A stretch of 45,714 nucleotides of DNA, taken from positions 1 through 45,714 of the forward strand of contig CALKYE010000232.1 of the NCBI GenBank assembly GCA_938003765.1, in the 5' to 3' direction. Numbering within the stretch: position 1 is the stretch's first letter; each line of letters starts with the position of its first letter. Both the position numbers and the translations under genes were made by a program. The notes beneath the pieces were generated by a model. The model was not told where the DNA came from, ran no database searches, and was given only the letters and a program-made list of their open reading frames with translations. This document shows positions 7,204-16,045 of the stretch, in pieces. The stretch comes from an uncultured Planctomycetia bacterium. Its GTDB lineage: Bacteria > Planctomycetota > UBA1135 > GCA-002686595.

Positions 7204-9888
7204 CTACTTCCGCGCGCGTCCGCGCTTCTTCTTGGCCGGCGGACCGGCGGCGCGGCGCTGCGCGAGCAGCGACACGGCGCGTTCGTGGCTCACGGACGCG
7301 GGATCCTCGCCCTTGGGGATGGTCGCGTTGGTCTCGCCGTCGGTGACGTAAGGCCCGTAGCGACCTTCCTTGACGACGATCGGCTTCTGCGAGGTCGGAT
7401 CCGGGCCGAGCACGGCGATCGGCGGTGTCGCAGCGGCGGCGGCGCGTCCGCGGAAGCCCTTGCGCTGCGGCTCGACCGCGTAGAGCGCGGAGGCCTCTTC
7501 GAGCGTCACCGTGAGCAGCTTCGCCTCGGAGTCGAGGCGGCGGTACTCGGGCTTCTCGACGCCCTCGGGCGGCGTCTTCTCGAGGTACGGTCCGAAGCGC
7601 CCGTTCTTCGCGAAGATCGCGCGGCCGTCGCGCGGGTCGGGGCCGAGTTCGCGCGGCAGCGAGAGCAGCTTGAGCGCGTCGTCGAGCGTCAGAGCTTCGG
7701 GCTTCATCGACTTGAACAGCGAGGCGCGCTTGGGCTTGGGCGCGGCGGGCGGCTCGTCGGCGGCGGCCTTCTTCTTCTTCCTGCCCTTGGGCTTGGCGCC
7801 CTTCTCCTCGGCCGGCGGATCGTCGCCGAGCTGCACGAAGTAGCCGAAGCGTCCGTTGCGCAGGTACACCGGTCGCCCATCGGCGGCGAATCCCAGCGGG
7901 GCCGCGGCGCGCTCGGAGGTCGAGAGCAGCTCGAGCGCCTTCGAGAGCGTGAGCTCGTCGGGCGCGAAGTTGGCCGGGATCGTGGCGCGGCTCTCCTTGT
8001 ATTGGACGTACGGGCCGTAGCGCCCGACGCGCACCATCACGGGCTCGCCCTCGTGGAGTCCGAGCTTGCTCGAGCCCACTTCGCGCGGGTCGATGCCCTC
8101 GCCGCGCGACTTCACGACGCTCTTGAGGCCGGGGTTCTTGCCCGACCAGAAGTCGTTCAGGAACACCAAATAGTCGAGCTCGCCCGACGCGATGCGGTCG
8201 AGCTCGGTCTCCATGTTCGCCGTGAAGTGGTAGTCGACGATCATCGGCTCGAGCAGTTCGAGCGCGTGCACCACCGCGAACGCGAGCCAGGTCGGGATGA
8301 GCGTCTTGTCGCGCGCGACGGCGTACTCGCGCGACGTGATCGTCTCGATGATCGAGGCGAAGGTCGACGGCCGGCCGATGCCGAGCTCCTCGAGCCGCTT
8401 GACCAGCAACGCTTCGGTGTAGCGCGACGGCGGCGTGGTCTTGTGGCCGCTGGGCGCGGCGCTCTCGACGCTCGCGCGGTCGCCCTTGCCGAGCGGCGGC
8501 AGCACCTTCTCGCGCTCGTCCAGCGCGCTCTCGACGTCGTCGCGGCCCTCGACGTACGCGCGGCGATAGCCGGCGAAGTCGGTCGTGCGGCCGCGCGCCA
8601 GCGCCGTGACAGCGCCGAAGCCGGCCGCGTCGGTCGCGAGCGTGGCGGTGACCGAGGTGTAGCGCTCGTCCGCCATCTGGCAGGCCACCGTGCGCTTCCA
8701 GACGAGGTCGTAGACGCGCGCCTCGATCTCCGAGACCTCGCGCGCGACCTCTTCGGGCAGGCGGAACACCGAACCCGCCGGGCGGATCGCTTCGTGCGCT
8801 TCCTGGGCGTTTTTTGCGGTGTTTCCGTAGAAGCGCGGGCTCGGCGGCAGGTACTCGGCGCCGTAGCGCGAGCCGACCAGGTCGCGCGCCGCGGAGATGG
8901 CCTCGCGCGACAGCGAGGTCGAGTCCGTACGCATGTACGTGATGTAGCCGTTCTCGTACAGCCGCTGGGCGATGCGCATCGCCTCCTGCGCGCGCAGGCC
9001 GAGCTTGCGTCCGGCTTCCTGCTGGAAGGTCGAGGTCGTGAACGGCCCGCGCGGCGAGCTGGTCTTGGCCTCGCGCTTCACGTCTTGAACGGTGAACTGC
9101 GCGGACGCGAGCGCGGCCGCGAGTTTCTGCGCCGCTTCCTCGTCGAGCACCAGCGCGTCCTTGGACTTGAGCTGGCCGCGGTCGTCGAACTCCGAGCCCC
9201 GCGCGAGCTTGCGGCCGCCGATGCTGGAGAGCTCGGCCTCGAAGCGCGTCGAGTCCTTGTCGAGCTCGAGGTCGACGTCCCACCAGCTCGCCGAGACGAA
9301 CGCCATGCGTTCCTTCTCGCGCTCGACCAGCAGCTTGGTCGCCACGCTCTGCACGCGGCCGGCGCTCAGGCCCGGCGCGATCTTGCGCCACAACAGCGGC
9401 GAGACCTCGTAGCCGTAGAGGCGGTCGAGCGCGCGCCGCGCTTCTTGCGCGCGGACCAGGCGCATGTCGATGTCGCGCGCCGAGTCGACCGCGCGCAGGA
9501 TCGCGGCCTTGGTGATCTCGTTGAACACCATGCGCTTGACCTCGACCTTGGGCTTGAGCACGTCGAGCAGGTGCCAGGCGATGGCTTCGCCCTCGCGGTC
9601 TTCGTCAGTCGCCAGGTAGAGCTGGTCGGCGTCCTCGAGCAGCTTGCGCAGCTTCGCGATGTGGCTCTTCTTCTCGCTCGAGACCACGTACAGCGGCGCG
9701 AAGTCGTTCTCGACGTCCAACCCCAGCCGGGCCCAGGGCTCCTTCTTGAGCTTCTCGGGGATCTCGGCCGCGCTCTGCGGCAGATCGCGGACGTGTCCGA
9801 AGCTGGCCTCGACGATGTAGTCCTTGCCCAGGTAGTCCTTGATCTTCTTCGCTTTGGTCGGCGACTCGACGATGACCAGATGCTTCAT
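7204..9888 (-). CDS. topA: DNA topoisomerase I (type IA)
   Basis: The 894-residue protein relaxes negatively supercoiled DNA by single-strand cleavage. The Toprim domain opens with LVIVESPTKAKKI and has the acidic ATDEDREGEA motif near residue 93. The active-site tyrosine is Y318 in the YITYMRTDST motif, one residue from the E. coli position. Instead of C4 zinc fingers, the C-terminal third carries four repeats of the type GRYGPYV/GRFGYFV at about residues 624, 680, 763 and 846 (TopA C-terminal repeats), separated by low-complexity lysine-rich linkers, and ends in a basic tail (PAKKKRGRARK). The ATG is the standard family start. Divergent from the dehydrogenase gene across 297 bases (9889-10185) with no gene seen. 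Confidence 0.97.
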   Translation of the reverse strand: MKHLVIVESPTKAKKIKDYLGKDYIVEASFGHVRDLPQSAAEIPEKLKKEPWARLGLDVENDFAPLYVVSSEKKSHIAKLRKLLEDADQLYLATDEDREGEAIAWHLLDVLKPKVEVKRMVFNEITKAAILRAVDSARDIDMRLVRAQEARRALDRLYGYEVSPLLWRKIAPGLSAGRVQSVATKLLVEREKERMAFVSASWWDVDLELDKDSTRFEAELSSIGGRKLARGSEFDDRGQLKSKDALVLDEEAAQKLAAALASAQFTVQDVKREAKTSSPRGPFTTSTFQQEAGRKLGLRAQEAMRIAQRLYENGYITYMRTDSTSLSREAISAARDLVGSRYGAEYLPPSPRFYGNTAKNAQEAHEAIRPAGSVFRLPEEVAREVSEIEARVYDLVWKRTVACQMADERYTSVTATLATDAAGFGAVTALARGRTTDFAGYRRAYVEGRDDVESALDEREKVLPPLGKGDRASVESAAPSGHKTTPPSRYTEALLVKRLEELGIGRPSTFASIIETITSREYAVARDKTLIPTWLAFAVVHALELLEPMIVDYHFTANMETELDRIASGELDYLVFLNDFWSGKNPGLKSVVKSRGEGIDPREVGSSKLGLHEGEPVMVRVGRYGPYVQYKESRATIPANFAPDELTLSKALELLSTSERAAAPLGFAADGRPVYLRNGRFGYFVQLGDDPPAEEKGAKPKGRKKKKAAADEPPAAPKPKRASLFKSMKPEALTLDDALKLLSLPRELGPDPRDGRAIFAKNGRFGPYLEKTPPEGVEKPEYRRLDSEAKLLTVTLEEASALYAVEPQRKGFRGRAAAAATPPIAVLGPDPTSQKPIVVKEGRYGPYVTDGETNATIPKGEDPASVSHERAVSLLAQRRAAGPPAKKKRGRARK

Positions 9889-10185
9889 TGGGGGAGGGGC
9901 TTAGCAGTCCGCGCGCCGCCGCCGCAAGGGGGCCGCTCTCGAAATCTTGGTCCGCGCGCGCTCGGCCGGGTCGCGGAGCGCGCTCGCCCGAGCCAGCGGA
10001 CTGGCGCGTTTGCGCTTCTACGCCTCGCAACGCGGCTTGTCTCGGAAGCGACCGGCGGGCCCTTCACCGCTGTCGGACGCATTCTTATCCTCTTGCGCCC
10101 CCAAGTCCGCCCTCCGAGGCCGCCGGTGCGCCGCTAGCGCGCTCGAACGCCAACCGCTGACCCAATGCTCGCGCGCCCCTCATCG

Positions 10186-11235
10186 ATGCAGATTTCCGAG
10201 ATTCGAGTCGACGGCTACGAGAAGGTCGTCCGCTGCAAGGACGACGCGAGCGGCCTCCACGCCATCATCGCGGTGCACGACACGACGCTCGGCCCGTCGC
10301 TGGGTGGAATGCGCATGCTGCCTTACGCGAGCGAGGACGAGGCGTTGTTCGACGTCCTGCGCCTGTCGCGCGGCATGACGTACAAGTCGGCCGTGGCCGA
10401 CACCGGCCTGGGCGGAGGCAAGTCGGTGGTGATCGGCGACCCCAAGATCAAGTCGCCGGCGCTGTTCGAGGCCATGGGCGCGTTCGTCGACAGCCTCGGC
10501 GGCAAGTACATCACCGCCGAGGACATGAACATCGGCATCGCCGACCTCGACATCGTGCGGCGCAAGACGCGCTGGGTGACCGGCCTGTCGCTCGAGAACG
10601 GCGGCTCGGGCAACCCCAGCCCGTACACCGCGCGCGGCTGCTTCATGGGCATGAAGGCCGTGCTCGAGGAGGCCTTCGGCTCCGCGTCCTTCGCGGGTCG
10701 GCACGTTCTGCTCCAGGGCGTCGGCGCCGTGGGCGGACGTCTCGCAGAGCTGTGCAAGGAAGCCGGCGCGCGCGTGACGGTCTGCGACATCAACGAGGCG
10801 CGCGTGAAGGACCTGTGCTCGCGCTTCGGGTTCGAGAGCGTCTCCGATGCGAGCCACCTGTCGGTCGACTGCGACGTCTACGCTCCCTGCGCGCGCGGCG
10901 CGACGATCAACGACACGACCATCCCGCAGCTCAAGTGCAAGGCGATCGCGGGCTGCGCCAACAACCAGCTCCTCGAGCCGCGCCACGCCGACGTGCTCAA
11001 GTCGCGCGGGATCGTGTACGCGCCGGACTACGTGATCAACGCTGGCGGCATCATCAACGTGTCGATCGAGCTCGTGCCCGGCGGATACGACGAGCCCAAG
11101 GCGCTCGCCAAGATCGACCGGATCTACGACAACCTGCGCCAGGTGTTCCAGATCGCGCGCGACCAGGGTGTGTCGACCCACACCGCCGCGGAGCGCCTCG
11201 CGGAGCAGCGCCTGGCCGCCGGACGCAAGCGCTGA
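10186..11235 (+). CDS. Leucine/valine/phenylalanine-type amino acid dehydrogenase
   Basis: A 349-residue member of the Glu/Leu/Phe/Val dehydrogenase family that interconverts a branched-chain or aromatic amino acid and its 2-oxo acid with NAD. The conserved HDTTLGPSLGGMRM segment is followed by the catalytic and substrate-binding lysines K67 (MTYKSA) and K79 (LGGGKS), positions matching leucine dehydrogenase. A Rossmann motif (LLQGVGAVGG) lies at about residues 170-180. The second ATG, at 10186, is preferred over 10165, because family members begin with a short segment like MQISEIRVDGYEKVV. No glutamate-dehydrogenase-specific insert is present. Exact amino-acid preference cannot be read from the sequence; leucine/valine is most likely. 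Confidence 0.9.
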   Translation: MQISEIRVDGYEKVVRCKDDASGLHAIIAVHDTTLGPSLGGMRMLPYASEDEALFDVLRLSRGMTYKSAVADTGLGGGKSVVIGDPKIKSPALFEAMGAFVDSLGGKYITAEDMNIGIADLDIVRRKTRWVTGLSLENGGSGNPSPYTARGCFMGMKAVLEEAFGSASFAGRHVLLQGVGAVGGRLAELCKEAGARVTVCDINEARVKDLCSRFGFESVSDASHLSVDCDVYAPCARGATINDTTIPQLKCKAIAGCANNQLLEPRHADVLKSRGIVYAPDYVINAGGIINVSIELVPGGYDEPKALAKIDRIYDNLRQVFQIARDQGVSTHTAAERLAEQRLAAGRKR

Positions 11236-11395
11236 TCGCCCCGCGCTGAGCGACGGCGAGCGCTCCCTGCTCGCGCGTCCCGACGGCAGCGCGGGGGCGG
11301 AAGTTCCCCGCGAAGTTCCGAGGTTCTGTGAAAACCTCGCAACGTTGCGCGTCTAAGCAGGACCAACGAGACTGGGTCCCCCGACCCGCTACGCC
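11236..11395. other. Non-coding gap with inverted repeats
   Basis: Downstream of the dehydrogenase, an imperfect stem (CGAGGTT, 7-base loop, AACCTCG) lies at 11319-11339, followed directly by the palindrome GCAACGTTGC at 11339-11348. There is no T-run, so this is at best a weak terminator. Confidence 0.35.
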
Positions 11396-11620
11396 ATGTC
11401 CTCTCACCGACCTGCACCGCGCGAACTCGACCTCGATGCGCTGGCCGCGCTCGCGGTTCGCCTGAGCGCCCGACTCCTGGATCGCTCTTCGGCCTGCGAC
11501 GCCCTGGCGGCAGCCGGAAGCGCTCGACGCAGCGCCGCGCGCCGTCCGCGCTGGGCCCGCCGCGCGCGCCTTCAGCGCAGTTTGCGACGACCTACGCCCA
11601 GGCTTCGCACGCTGGGGTAG
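11396..11620 (+). CDS. Possible small basic protein (uncertain)
   Basis: An open frame of 74 residues starting at ATG 11396, in the 467-base gap before the propeller gene. The first half (ELDLDALAALAVRLSARLLD) looks like an ordinary amphipathic helix with coding-like GC-rich third positions. The second half is almost entirely arginine and alanine, which is also what random GC-rich DNA gives. No ribosome-binding site or family was recognised. It may be real or a chance frame. Confidence 0.3.
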   Translation: MSSHRPAPRELDLDALAALAVRLSARLLDRSSACDALAAAGSARRSAARRPRWARRARLQRSLRRPTPRLRTLG

Positions 11621-11621
11621 A

Positions 11622-11694
11622 GTCTGCCCCGCTGAGCCGCCCCCTCAGGAGCATCGGGGGCTGGCAGACGCGTCCAAGCAGGCATTCAGGAGGT
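11622..11694 (+). promoter_or_regulatory. Structured 5' leader and strong ribosome-binding site of the propeller gene
   Basis: An inverted repeat GTCTGCC (11622-11628) / GGCAGAC (11663-11669) encloses a second one, CCCCC (11640-11644) / GGGGG (11656-11660). Just after it lies AGGAGGT (11688-11694), a near-perfect Shine-Dalgarno sequence 9 bases before the ATG at 11704. The hairpin may shape translation or transcript stability; no riboswitch class was recognised. Confidence 0.45.
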
Positions 11695-11703
11695 CTAGCG
11701 GAC

Positions 11704-13404
11704 ATGAACCCCCACCGGCGGTTCTCTGCAATTTCGTATCTCGGCGCATCGCTCGTCGCTTTCGCGACACATTCGAGCGCGGCGCAGTCCACCGAACGGG
11801 TCAGTGAGGGCCCGGGACCGGTGGAGGCTGACGGCGCGAGCCGCCAGGCGGCGCTCTCCTCGGACGGACGCTTCGTGGCCTTCGCGAGCGGGGCCACCAA
11901 CCTCGTCGCCCTCGACACGAACGGGGTCGACGACGTGTTCCTCCACGACCGCTCGAGCGGCGTGACGATCCTCGTGAGCGTCGACTCCCTCGGGCAGCCC
12001 GGCAACGGTCCCAGCTCCCGTCCGGCCGTGTCCGCCGATGGCCGCTTCGTGGTCTTCGAGAGCGACGCCAGCAACCTCGACGCGCTCGACACGAACTCGG
12101 CGCGCGACGTCTTCCTGCGCGACACGCAGTTGGGCCTGACCTCGCTGATCAGCCTCGACCCCAGCGGCCTCCAGTCCAACGGGGCGAGCGGGGACCCCGC
12201 CATCTCCGCCGACGGACTGTTCGCGTCGTTCCGCATCCTCGCCGACGTCTATGTGCGCGACCTGACCACGAACATGACCAGCCTGGTGAGCGTCGACCAG
12301 TTCGGCGTCAATCCGGCGGGCAGTTCCTTCGGCTCGTCGATCTCGGCCGACGGCCGCTACGTGGCGTTCTCCTCGCAGAGCTCCAACGTCGTCTCGTCGG
12401 ACACCAACGGCGTGTACGACGTGTTCGTTCGCGACACCGTCGCGGGCGTGACGATCCTCGTCAGCGTCGACACCTTCGGCGCGCAGGCGAACGACTTGAG
12501 CGGCGATCCCGCGATCTCACCCGATGGCCGCTACGTCGCGTACTTCAGCGCCGCCAACAACCTCGTGGTCGGCGACACGAACAACAAGCGCGACGTGTTC
12601 CTGCACGACTTGCTCACGGGCCAGACCACGCGGGTCAGCGTCTCGTCGAGCGGCGCCGAAGCGGATGACTCGAGCCGGCGTCCCTCGGTCTCGATGGGCG
12701 GGCGCTTCGTGGCGTTCTACAGCCAGGCGACGAACCTCGTCGGCGGTGATACCAACGGAGTCGGCGACATCTTCGTGCACGACACGCTGTTCGGCGCGAC
12801 GTCCCGCATGTCGATCGACGGGCTCGGCGGCGAGTCGAACGCCGTGAGCGCGCTTCCGAGCATCAGCGCGATGGGCGCCGTGGTCGCCTTCAGCTCCAGC
12901 GCCTCGAACCTCGTGGCGTCGGACACGAACACGTTCGAGGACGTGTTCGTCCGCGACAACGGACCCGAACTCCCCTCGAGCTACTGCACTCCCGGCGTGT
13001 CCAGCTTCGGCTGCGTCGCGTCGATCAGCGCCTCGGCCAACCCCAGCCTCACGCAAGCCGCGCCGTGCATCGTCTCGGTGGTCGGGTTGGAAGGTCAGAA
13101 GCAGGGCCTGCTCTTCTACGGAGTGAACAACACGGGCTTCAATCCGTCTCCGTGGGGCAACGGCTTCCGCTGCGTGAAGTCGCCGATCAAGCGCACGGGC
13201 GCGCAGAACTCCGGCGGCACGGTGGGCGTGTGCGACGGCGCGTTCTCGCTCGACTGGCACACCTATCAGTCCAACTTCCCGGGCGCTCTCGGCAATCCGT
13301 GGACGCTGTGGGAGCGCGCTTACGTGCAGGCCTGGTACCGCGACCCGCCGGCGACGAAGGCGAGCAACTTCTCCGACGGACTGGTGCTCACTTACCAGCC
13401 GTAG
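11704..13404 (+). CDS. Secreted seven-repeat beta-propeller protein with shared YC...WYRD C-terminal domain
   Basis: A 566-residue exported protein. A signal peptide ends near THSSAAQ. Seven tandem repeats of about 58 residues follow, each with a TolB/PD40-like core (SADGRFVAF, then SNLVxxDTN, then DVFxRD, then TxLVSVDxxG), consistent with a seven-bladed propeller. The third repeat is only 46 residues and lacks the SNLVxxDTN section. Residues 427-566 are the C-terminal domain shared with the other two secreted proteins (YC at 427-428, GLLFYG, GNGFRC, AWYRDPP). Probable location: cell surface or periplasm; ligand unknown. A strong Shine-Dalgarno supports the ATG at 11704. Confidence 0.8.
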   Translation: MNPHRRFSAISYLGASLVAFATHSSAAQSTERVSEGPGPVEADGASRQAALSSDGRFVAFASGATNLVALDTNGVDDVFLHDRSSGVTILVSVDSLGQPGNGPSSRPAVSADGRFVVFESDASNLDALDTNSARDVFLRDTQLGLTSLISLDPSGLQSNGASGDPAISADGLFASFRILADVYVRDLTTNMTSLVSVDQFGVNPAGSSFGSSISADGRYVAFSSQSSNVVSSDTNGVYDVFVRDTVAGVTILVSVDTFGAQANDLSGDPAISPDGRYVAYFSAANNLVVGDTNNKRDVFLHDLLTGQTTRVSVSSSGAEADDSSRRPSVSMGGRFVAFYSQATNLVGGDTNGVGDIFVHDTLFGATSRMSIDGLGGESNAVSALPSISAMGAVVAFSSSASNLVASDTNTFEDVFVRDNGPELPSSYCTPGVSSFGCVASISASANPSLTQAAPCIVSVVGLEGQKQGLLFYGVNNTGFNPSPWGNGFRCVKSPIKRTGAQNSGGTVGVCDGAFSLDWHTYQSNFPGALGNPWTLWERAYVQAWYRDPPATKASNFSDGLVLTYQP

Positions 13405-13423
13405 AACGCGGCGCTCCGGCGCA

Positions 13424-13475
13424 AAACGAGCAGCAGCGCGCAGGCCCGCGGGCTTGCACGCTGCTGCTGTCGTTT
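13424..13475. terminator. Long hairpin between convergent genes
   Basis: Arms 13424-13447 and 13450-13475 fold into one long stem: AAACG/CGTTT at the base, GCAGCAGCG/CGCTGCTGC perfect in the middle, and a GC-rich tip. It sits between the convergent propeller and kinase genes and ends in CGTTT, so it may stop transcription from both sides. Confidence 0.6.
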
Positions 13476-13530
13476 CGGGGCCGCGCGCCGCGAGTCGGTC
13501 GCGGCGGAGGCGTACTCAACGCGCCGCGGA

Positions 13531-14457
13531 TCAGTCGCGGCGCAAGAAGTCGACCAAGTCCTTCTCCAGCTCGGCGAGGCCGTAGTCCATCACGGTCAGC
13601 GAGCGGTAGATGATCTTGGAGAGCGCGTCCGGCGTGTTGGGGTTGAGATCGCGCGGCGGCGGGTAGCTGAGGAAGTACGACAGCGACAGGCGCTCGACTT
13701 CGCCGCCTTGCTCGCGCCCGGCGTATTGCCAGGGAACTTCGTCGAACGGCAGCACGCCCGTGAGGATCTCGTAGAGCATCACGCCGATGCCCATGACGTC
13801 GGCCTTCTGGTCGCGCAGGAGCAGCGGGTTGTAGTGAGGCGTGGTCGTGATCACGCGGCGCTCGTCGCAGCGCAGCGCGGGATCGATCATCACCGCGGCG
13901 CCCGAAGGCTTCACGACGATGTTCTCGGGCTTGAGGTCGCCGTGGTACGCGAGCTCACCGGACTTGGCCAGCTTCTGCAGCGCGCGGACGATCGACAGGA
14001 ACCAGTTGAGGCGGATGCCTTCGAGCGCGCGGATCTTCTCGCGCAGCGTCTTGCCGCGCACGTAGTCCATCACCGTCACGGTGCGGCCTTCGTGCGTGAA
14101 CACTTCGCGCACGCCGACGAGGTTGGGGTTGCGCGCGCGCCGGAGCAGCTCGCCCTCGCTCTTGACGAGGCCGTCGATCTCGGAAGCGTCGAGGAAGTCG
14201 ATGCGCGCACCTTCCTTGCGGAAGAACACGGCCTCGGCCGGGGTCTCGTCGGGACTGATGCCTTCGGGGCGACGCTCGTTGGTGACGTCGAGGAAGCGCG
14301 TCACGTAGCGGCCGCCGCCTGCGATGTCGCCCAGCTTCAGCGCGACCAGTTCGCCCTTGCTGTCACTCGCAAGGTAGACCAAGCCGAATCCGCCGCGCGC
14401 CAGGAACTCGCGGACTTTGTAGGCGCCAAGGTGCTCACCAGCAGCGAGCTTGATCAT
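13531..14457 (-). CDS. Eukaryotic-type Ser/Thr protein kinase (kinase domain only)
   Basis: A 308-residue protein consisting of little more than a kinase domain. The glycine loop reads ARGGFGLVY (residues 20-28), the ATP lysine is K41 (VALKLG), the catalytic loop is HGDLKPEN (H172, D174; arginine of HRD replaced by glycine), and the metal-binding DFG is replaced by D192-P-A. The later DVMGIGVMLYEILTG helix is intact. With both key aspartates present it may be active, although HGD kinases often do not rely on activation-loop phosphorylation. No transmembrane segment or sensor domain is attached, so it is probably cytoplasmic. It lies downstream of the lipoprotein gene on the same strand, about 160 bases away. 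Confidence 0.85.
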   Translation of the reverse strand: MIKLAAGEHLGAYKVREFLARGGFGLVYLASDSKGELVALKLGDIAGGGRYVTRFLDVTNERRPEGISPDETPAEAVFFRKEGARIDFLDASEIDGLVKSEGELLRRARNPNLVGVREVFTHEGRTVTVMDYVRGKTLREKIRALEGIRLNWFLSIVRALQKLAKSGELAYHGDLKPENIVVKPSGAAVMIDPALRCDERRVITTTPHYNPLLLRDQKADVMGIGVMLYEILTGVLPFDEVPWQYAGREQGGEVERLSLSYFLSYPPPRDLNPNTPDALSKIIYRSLTVMDYGLAELEKDLVDFLRRD

Positions 14458-14617
14458 CGGGACGGTCTGGGGTGGGGGTGGCGAGGTGGATGAAAGGGGG
14501 GACTTGCCTCGGGGCTTTTCGCCCTCCTCCGCGGTTGGCCTGAAGTCAAACCGCGTCGGGATGGAGCAAGCGTTGTGCGCGTCTCGCGGGTGGTCCTGAT
14601 CGCGTGCGGAGCTGAAC

Positions 14618-15025
14618 TCAACGCTCGTTCGACGGCAGTTCGGCCTCGACCAACTCCGCGCTCGCGCCCGCGCTCAAGATCGCGCGCGCGCCTTCGATGA
14701 CCGTGCCGGTTCCGACGAAACGCGGAGCGCTCTGGTGCGGCTCGAAGCGCCACGCGCGGCCGTGGCCGTCGATGGAGCCGAGCTCCTGGCCGAGTGCGTT
14801 GCGCACGCTGTAGTAGTGACGCGTCGGGTCCGCCGGAGCGTCGGCGGCTGCGAAACGCACCACCACGCCGGTCACCACGCCGTCCTCGAGCACGCGCCAC
14901 AGTCGCTGCGCCTCGAGCAGGATCGGTCGCGCTTGCGCGACGCCTGCGGGAGACTCGTTGGCCGTCGTCCGGCACGCGCTGAGCGCGCAGGCGAGGGTCA
15001 GGAGGGAAAACAATGCCGAGCGCAT
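14618..15025 (-). CDS. Putative lipoprotein of unknown function
   Basis: A 135-residue protein. The ATG at 15025 is chosen because it begins a lipoprotein signal (MRSALFSLLTLACALSAC, lipobox cysteine C18); the same frame runs open to 15142, but those extra residues are not coding-like. The mature part has beta-rich segments (LWRVLEDGVVTGVVVRF, YYSVRNALGQELGSIDGHGRAWRFEP, GTGTVIEGARAIL). No known family was recognised. It is divergent from the methionine aminopeptidase gene, 89 bases away. Confidence 0.7.
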   Translation of the reverse strand: MRSALFSLLTLACALSACRTTANESPAGVAQARPILLEAQRLWRVLEDGVVTGVVVRFAAADAPADPTRHYYSVRNALGQELGSIDGHGRAWRFEPHQSAPRFVGTGTVIEGARAILSAGASAELVEAELPSNER

Positions 15026-15114
15026 GTCGCCCTTTTCGTCGCGACGCCCCGAAGACTTTTGGCGCCCGGCTCGGTTTGCCGCCTGCGGACAGGGGCCGTA
15101 TCCTCCGCCCCCGC

Positions 15115-16026
15115 ATGATTGCGCCCACTGACACGATCGCACTGGACAGCTTCCGGCGCGCAGGCAAGATCGCGGCGGAGTGCCGCAACTGGGCCGCCAA
15201 GGCCATCCAGCCTGGAGTGGAGGTGCGCTACGTCCTCGAGACCATCGAGGACATGATCCGAGCGCGCGGCGCGCAGCCGGGCTTCCCCGCGCAGTCCTCG
15301 CGCAACAGCGTCGCGGCGCACTACTGCTCGCCTCCGGGCGATTCGTTGCGCTACGAGGAAGGCGACTGCGTCAAGGTCGACATCGGCGTGCACGTCGACG
15401 GTTACGTCGCGGACACCGCGACCACGGTCGACCTCTCTCGCGACGGCCGCTGGCAAGGTTTGATTCGCGCCTCCGCTGATGCGCTCGCCGCTGCGATCGC
15501 AACCGTGGCCGACGGCGTGCCGGTGGGCGAGCTCGGCGCCGCCATCGAGCGCACGATCGTGAAAGCCGGTTATCAACCGGTGCGCAACCTCACGGGTCAT
15601 GGTCTGGGCCGCTGGAAGGTGCACACGCCTCCGCAGATCCCCAACCAGGCCGAGAGCGGCGGCGGTCGGCTCAAGAGCGGAATGGTGTTCGCGATCGAGC
15701 CGTTCGCGTGCACGGGCAAGGGCTACATCACCGAGCGCGGCAAGGCCGAGGTGTTCATGCTCGTGCGACCGCCGCTGCGAGCGAAGGGCCTCGATCGAGA
15801 CGTGCTCAAGGACATCGAGGGTTGGCGCGGTCTGCCGATCGCTCGGCGCTACTTCCTGCACCGCGATCCGCAGATCGTCGACGACACGTTGAACAAGCTC
15901 GCGCGCCAGGGATCGCTGGTTCGCTATCCGCCGCTGGTGGAAGCCGACGGCGTGATGGTCGCGCAGACCGAGCACTCGCTGTACCTGGGTCCGGACGGCG
16001 TGGAGATCCTGACCGCCGGCGCGTGA
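15115..16026 (+). CDS. map: Methionine aminopeptidase, type II
   Basis: A 303-residue enzyme that removes the initiator methionine from nascent proteins. The five metal ligands of the family are all visible: D89 (VKVDIG), D100 (VADTA), H162 (TGHGLG), E195 (AIEPF) and E286 (TEHSLYL); the 11-residue spacing of the two aspartates is standard. The presence of the helical insert between H162 and E286, the length and the PGFPAQSSRN segment place it with archaeal/eukaryotic type II enzymes rather than the 264-residue bacterial type I. The ATG at 15115 is preferred over an upstream frame extension (15013), which overlaps the divergent lipoprotein gene. The next gene starts 19 bases downstream, likely in the same operon. 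Confidence 0.9.
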   Translation: MIAPTDTIALDSFRRAGKIAAECRNWAAKAIQPGVEVRYVLETIEDMIRARGAQPGFPAQSSRNSVAAHYCSPPGDSLRYEEGDCVKVDIGVHVDGYVADTATTVDLSRDGRWQGLIRASADALAAAIATVADGVPVGELGAAIERTIVKAGYQPVRNLTGHGLGRWKVHTPPQIPNQAESGGGRLKSGMVFAIEPFACTGKGYITERGKAEVFMLVRPPLRAKGLDRDVLKDIEGWRGLPIARRYFLHRDPQIVDDTLNKLARQGSLVRYPPLVEADGVMVAQTEHSLYLGPDGVEILTAGA

Positions 16027-16045
16027 GCCGCGCGGCGCGGGCGCG

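Noticed and set aside
7189..10137. 982-residue plus-strand open frame
   Set aside because: Antisense shadow of topA, which has full motifs and the catalytic tyrosine.
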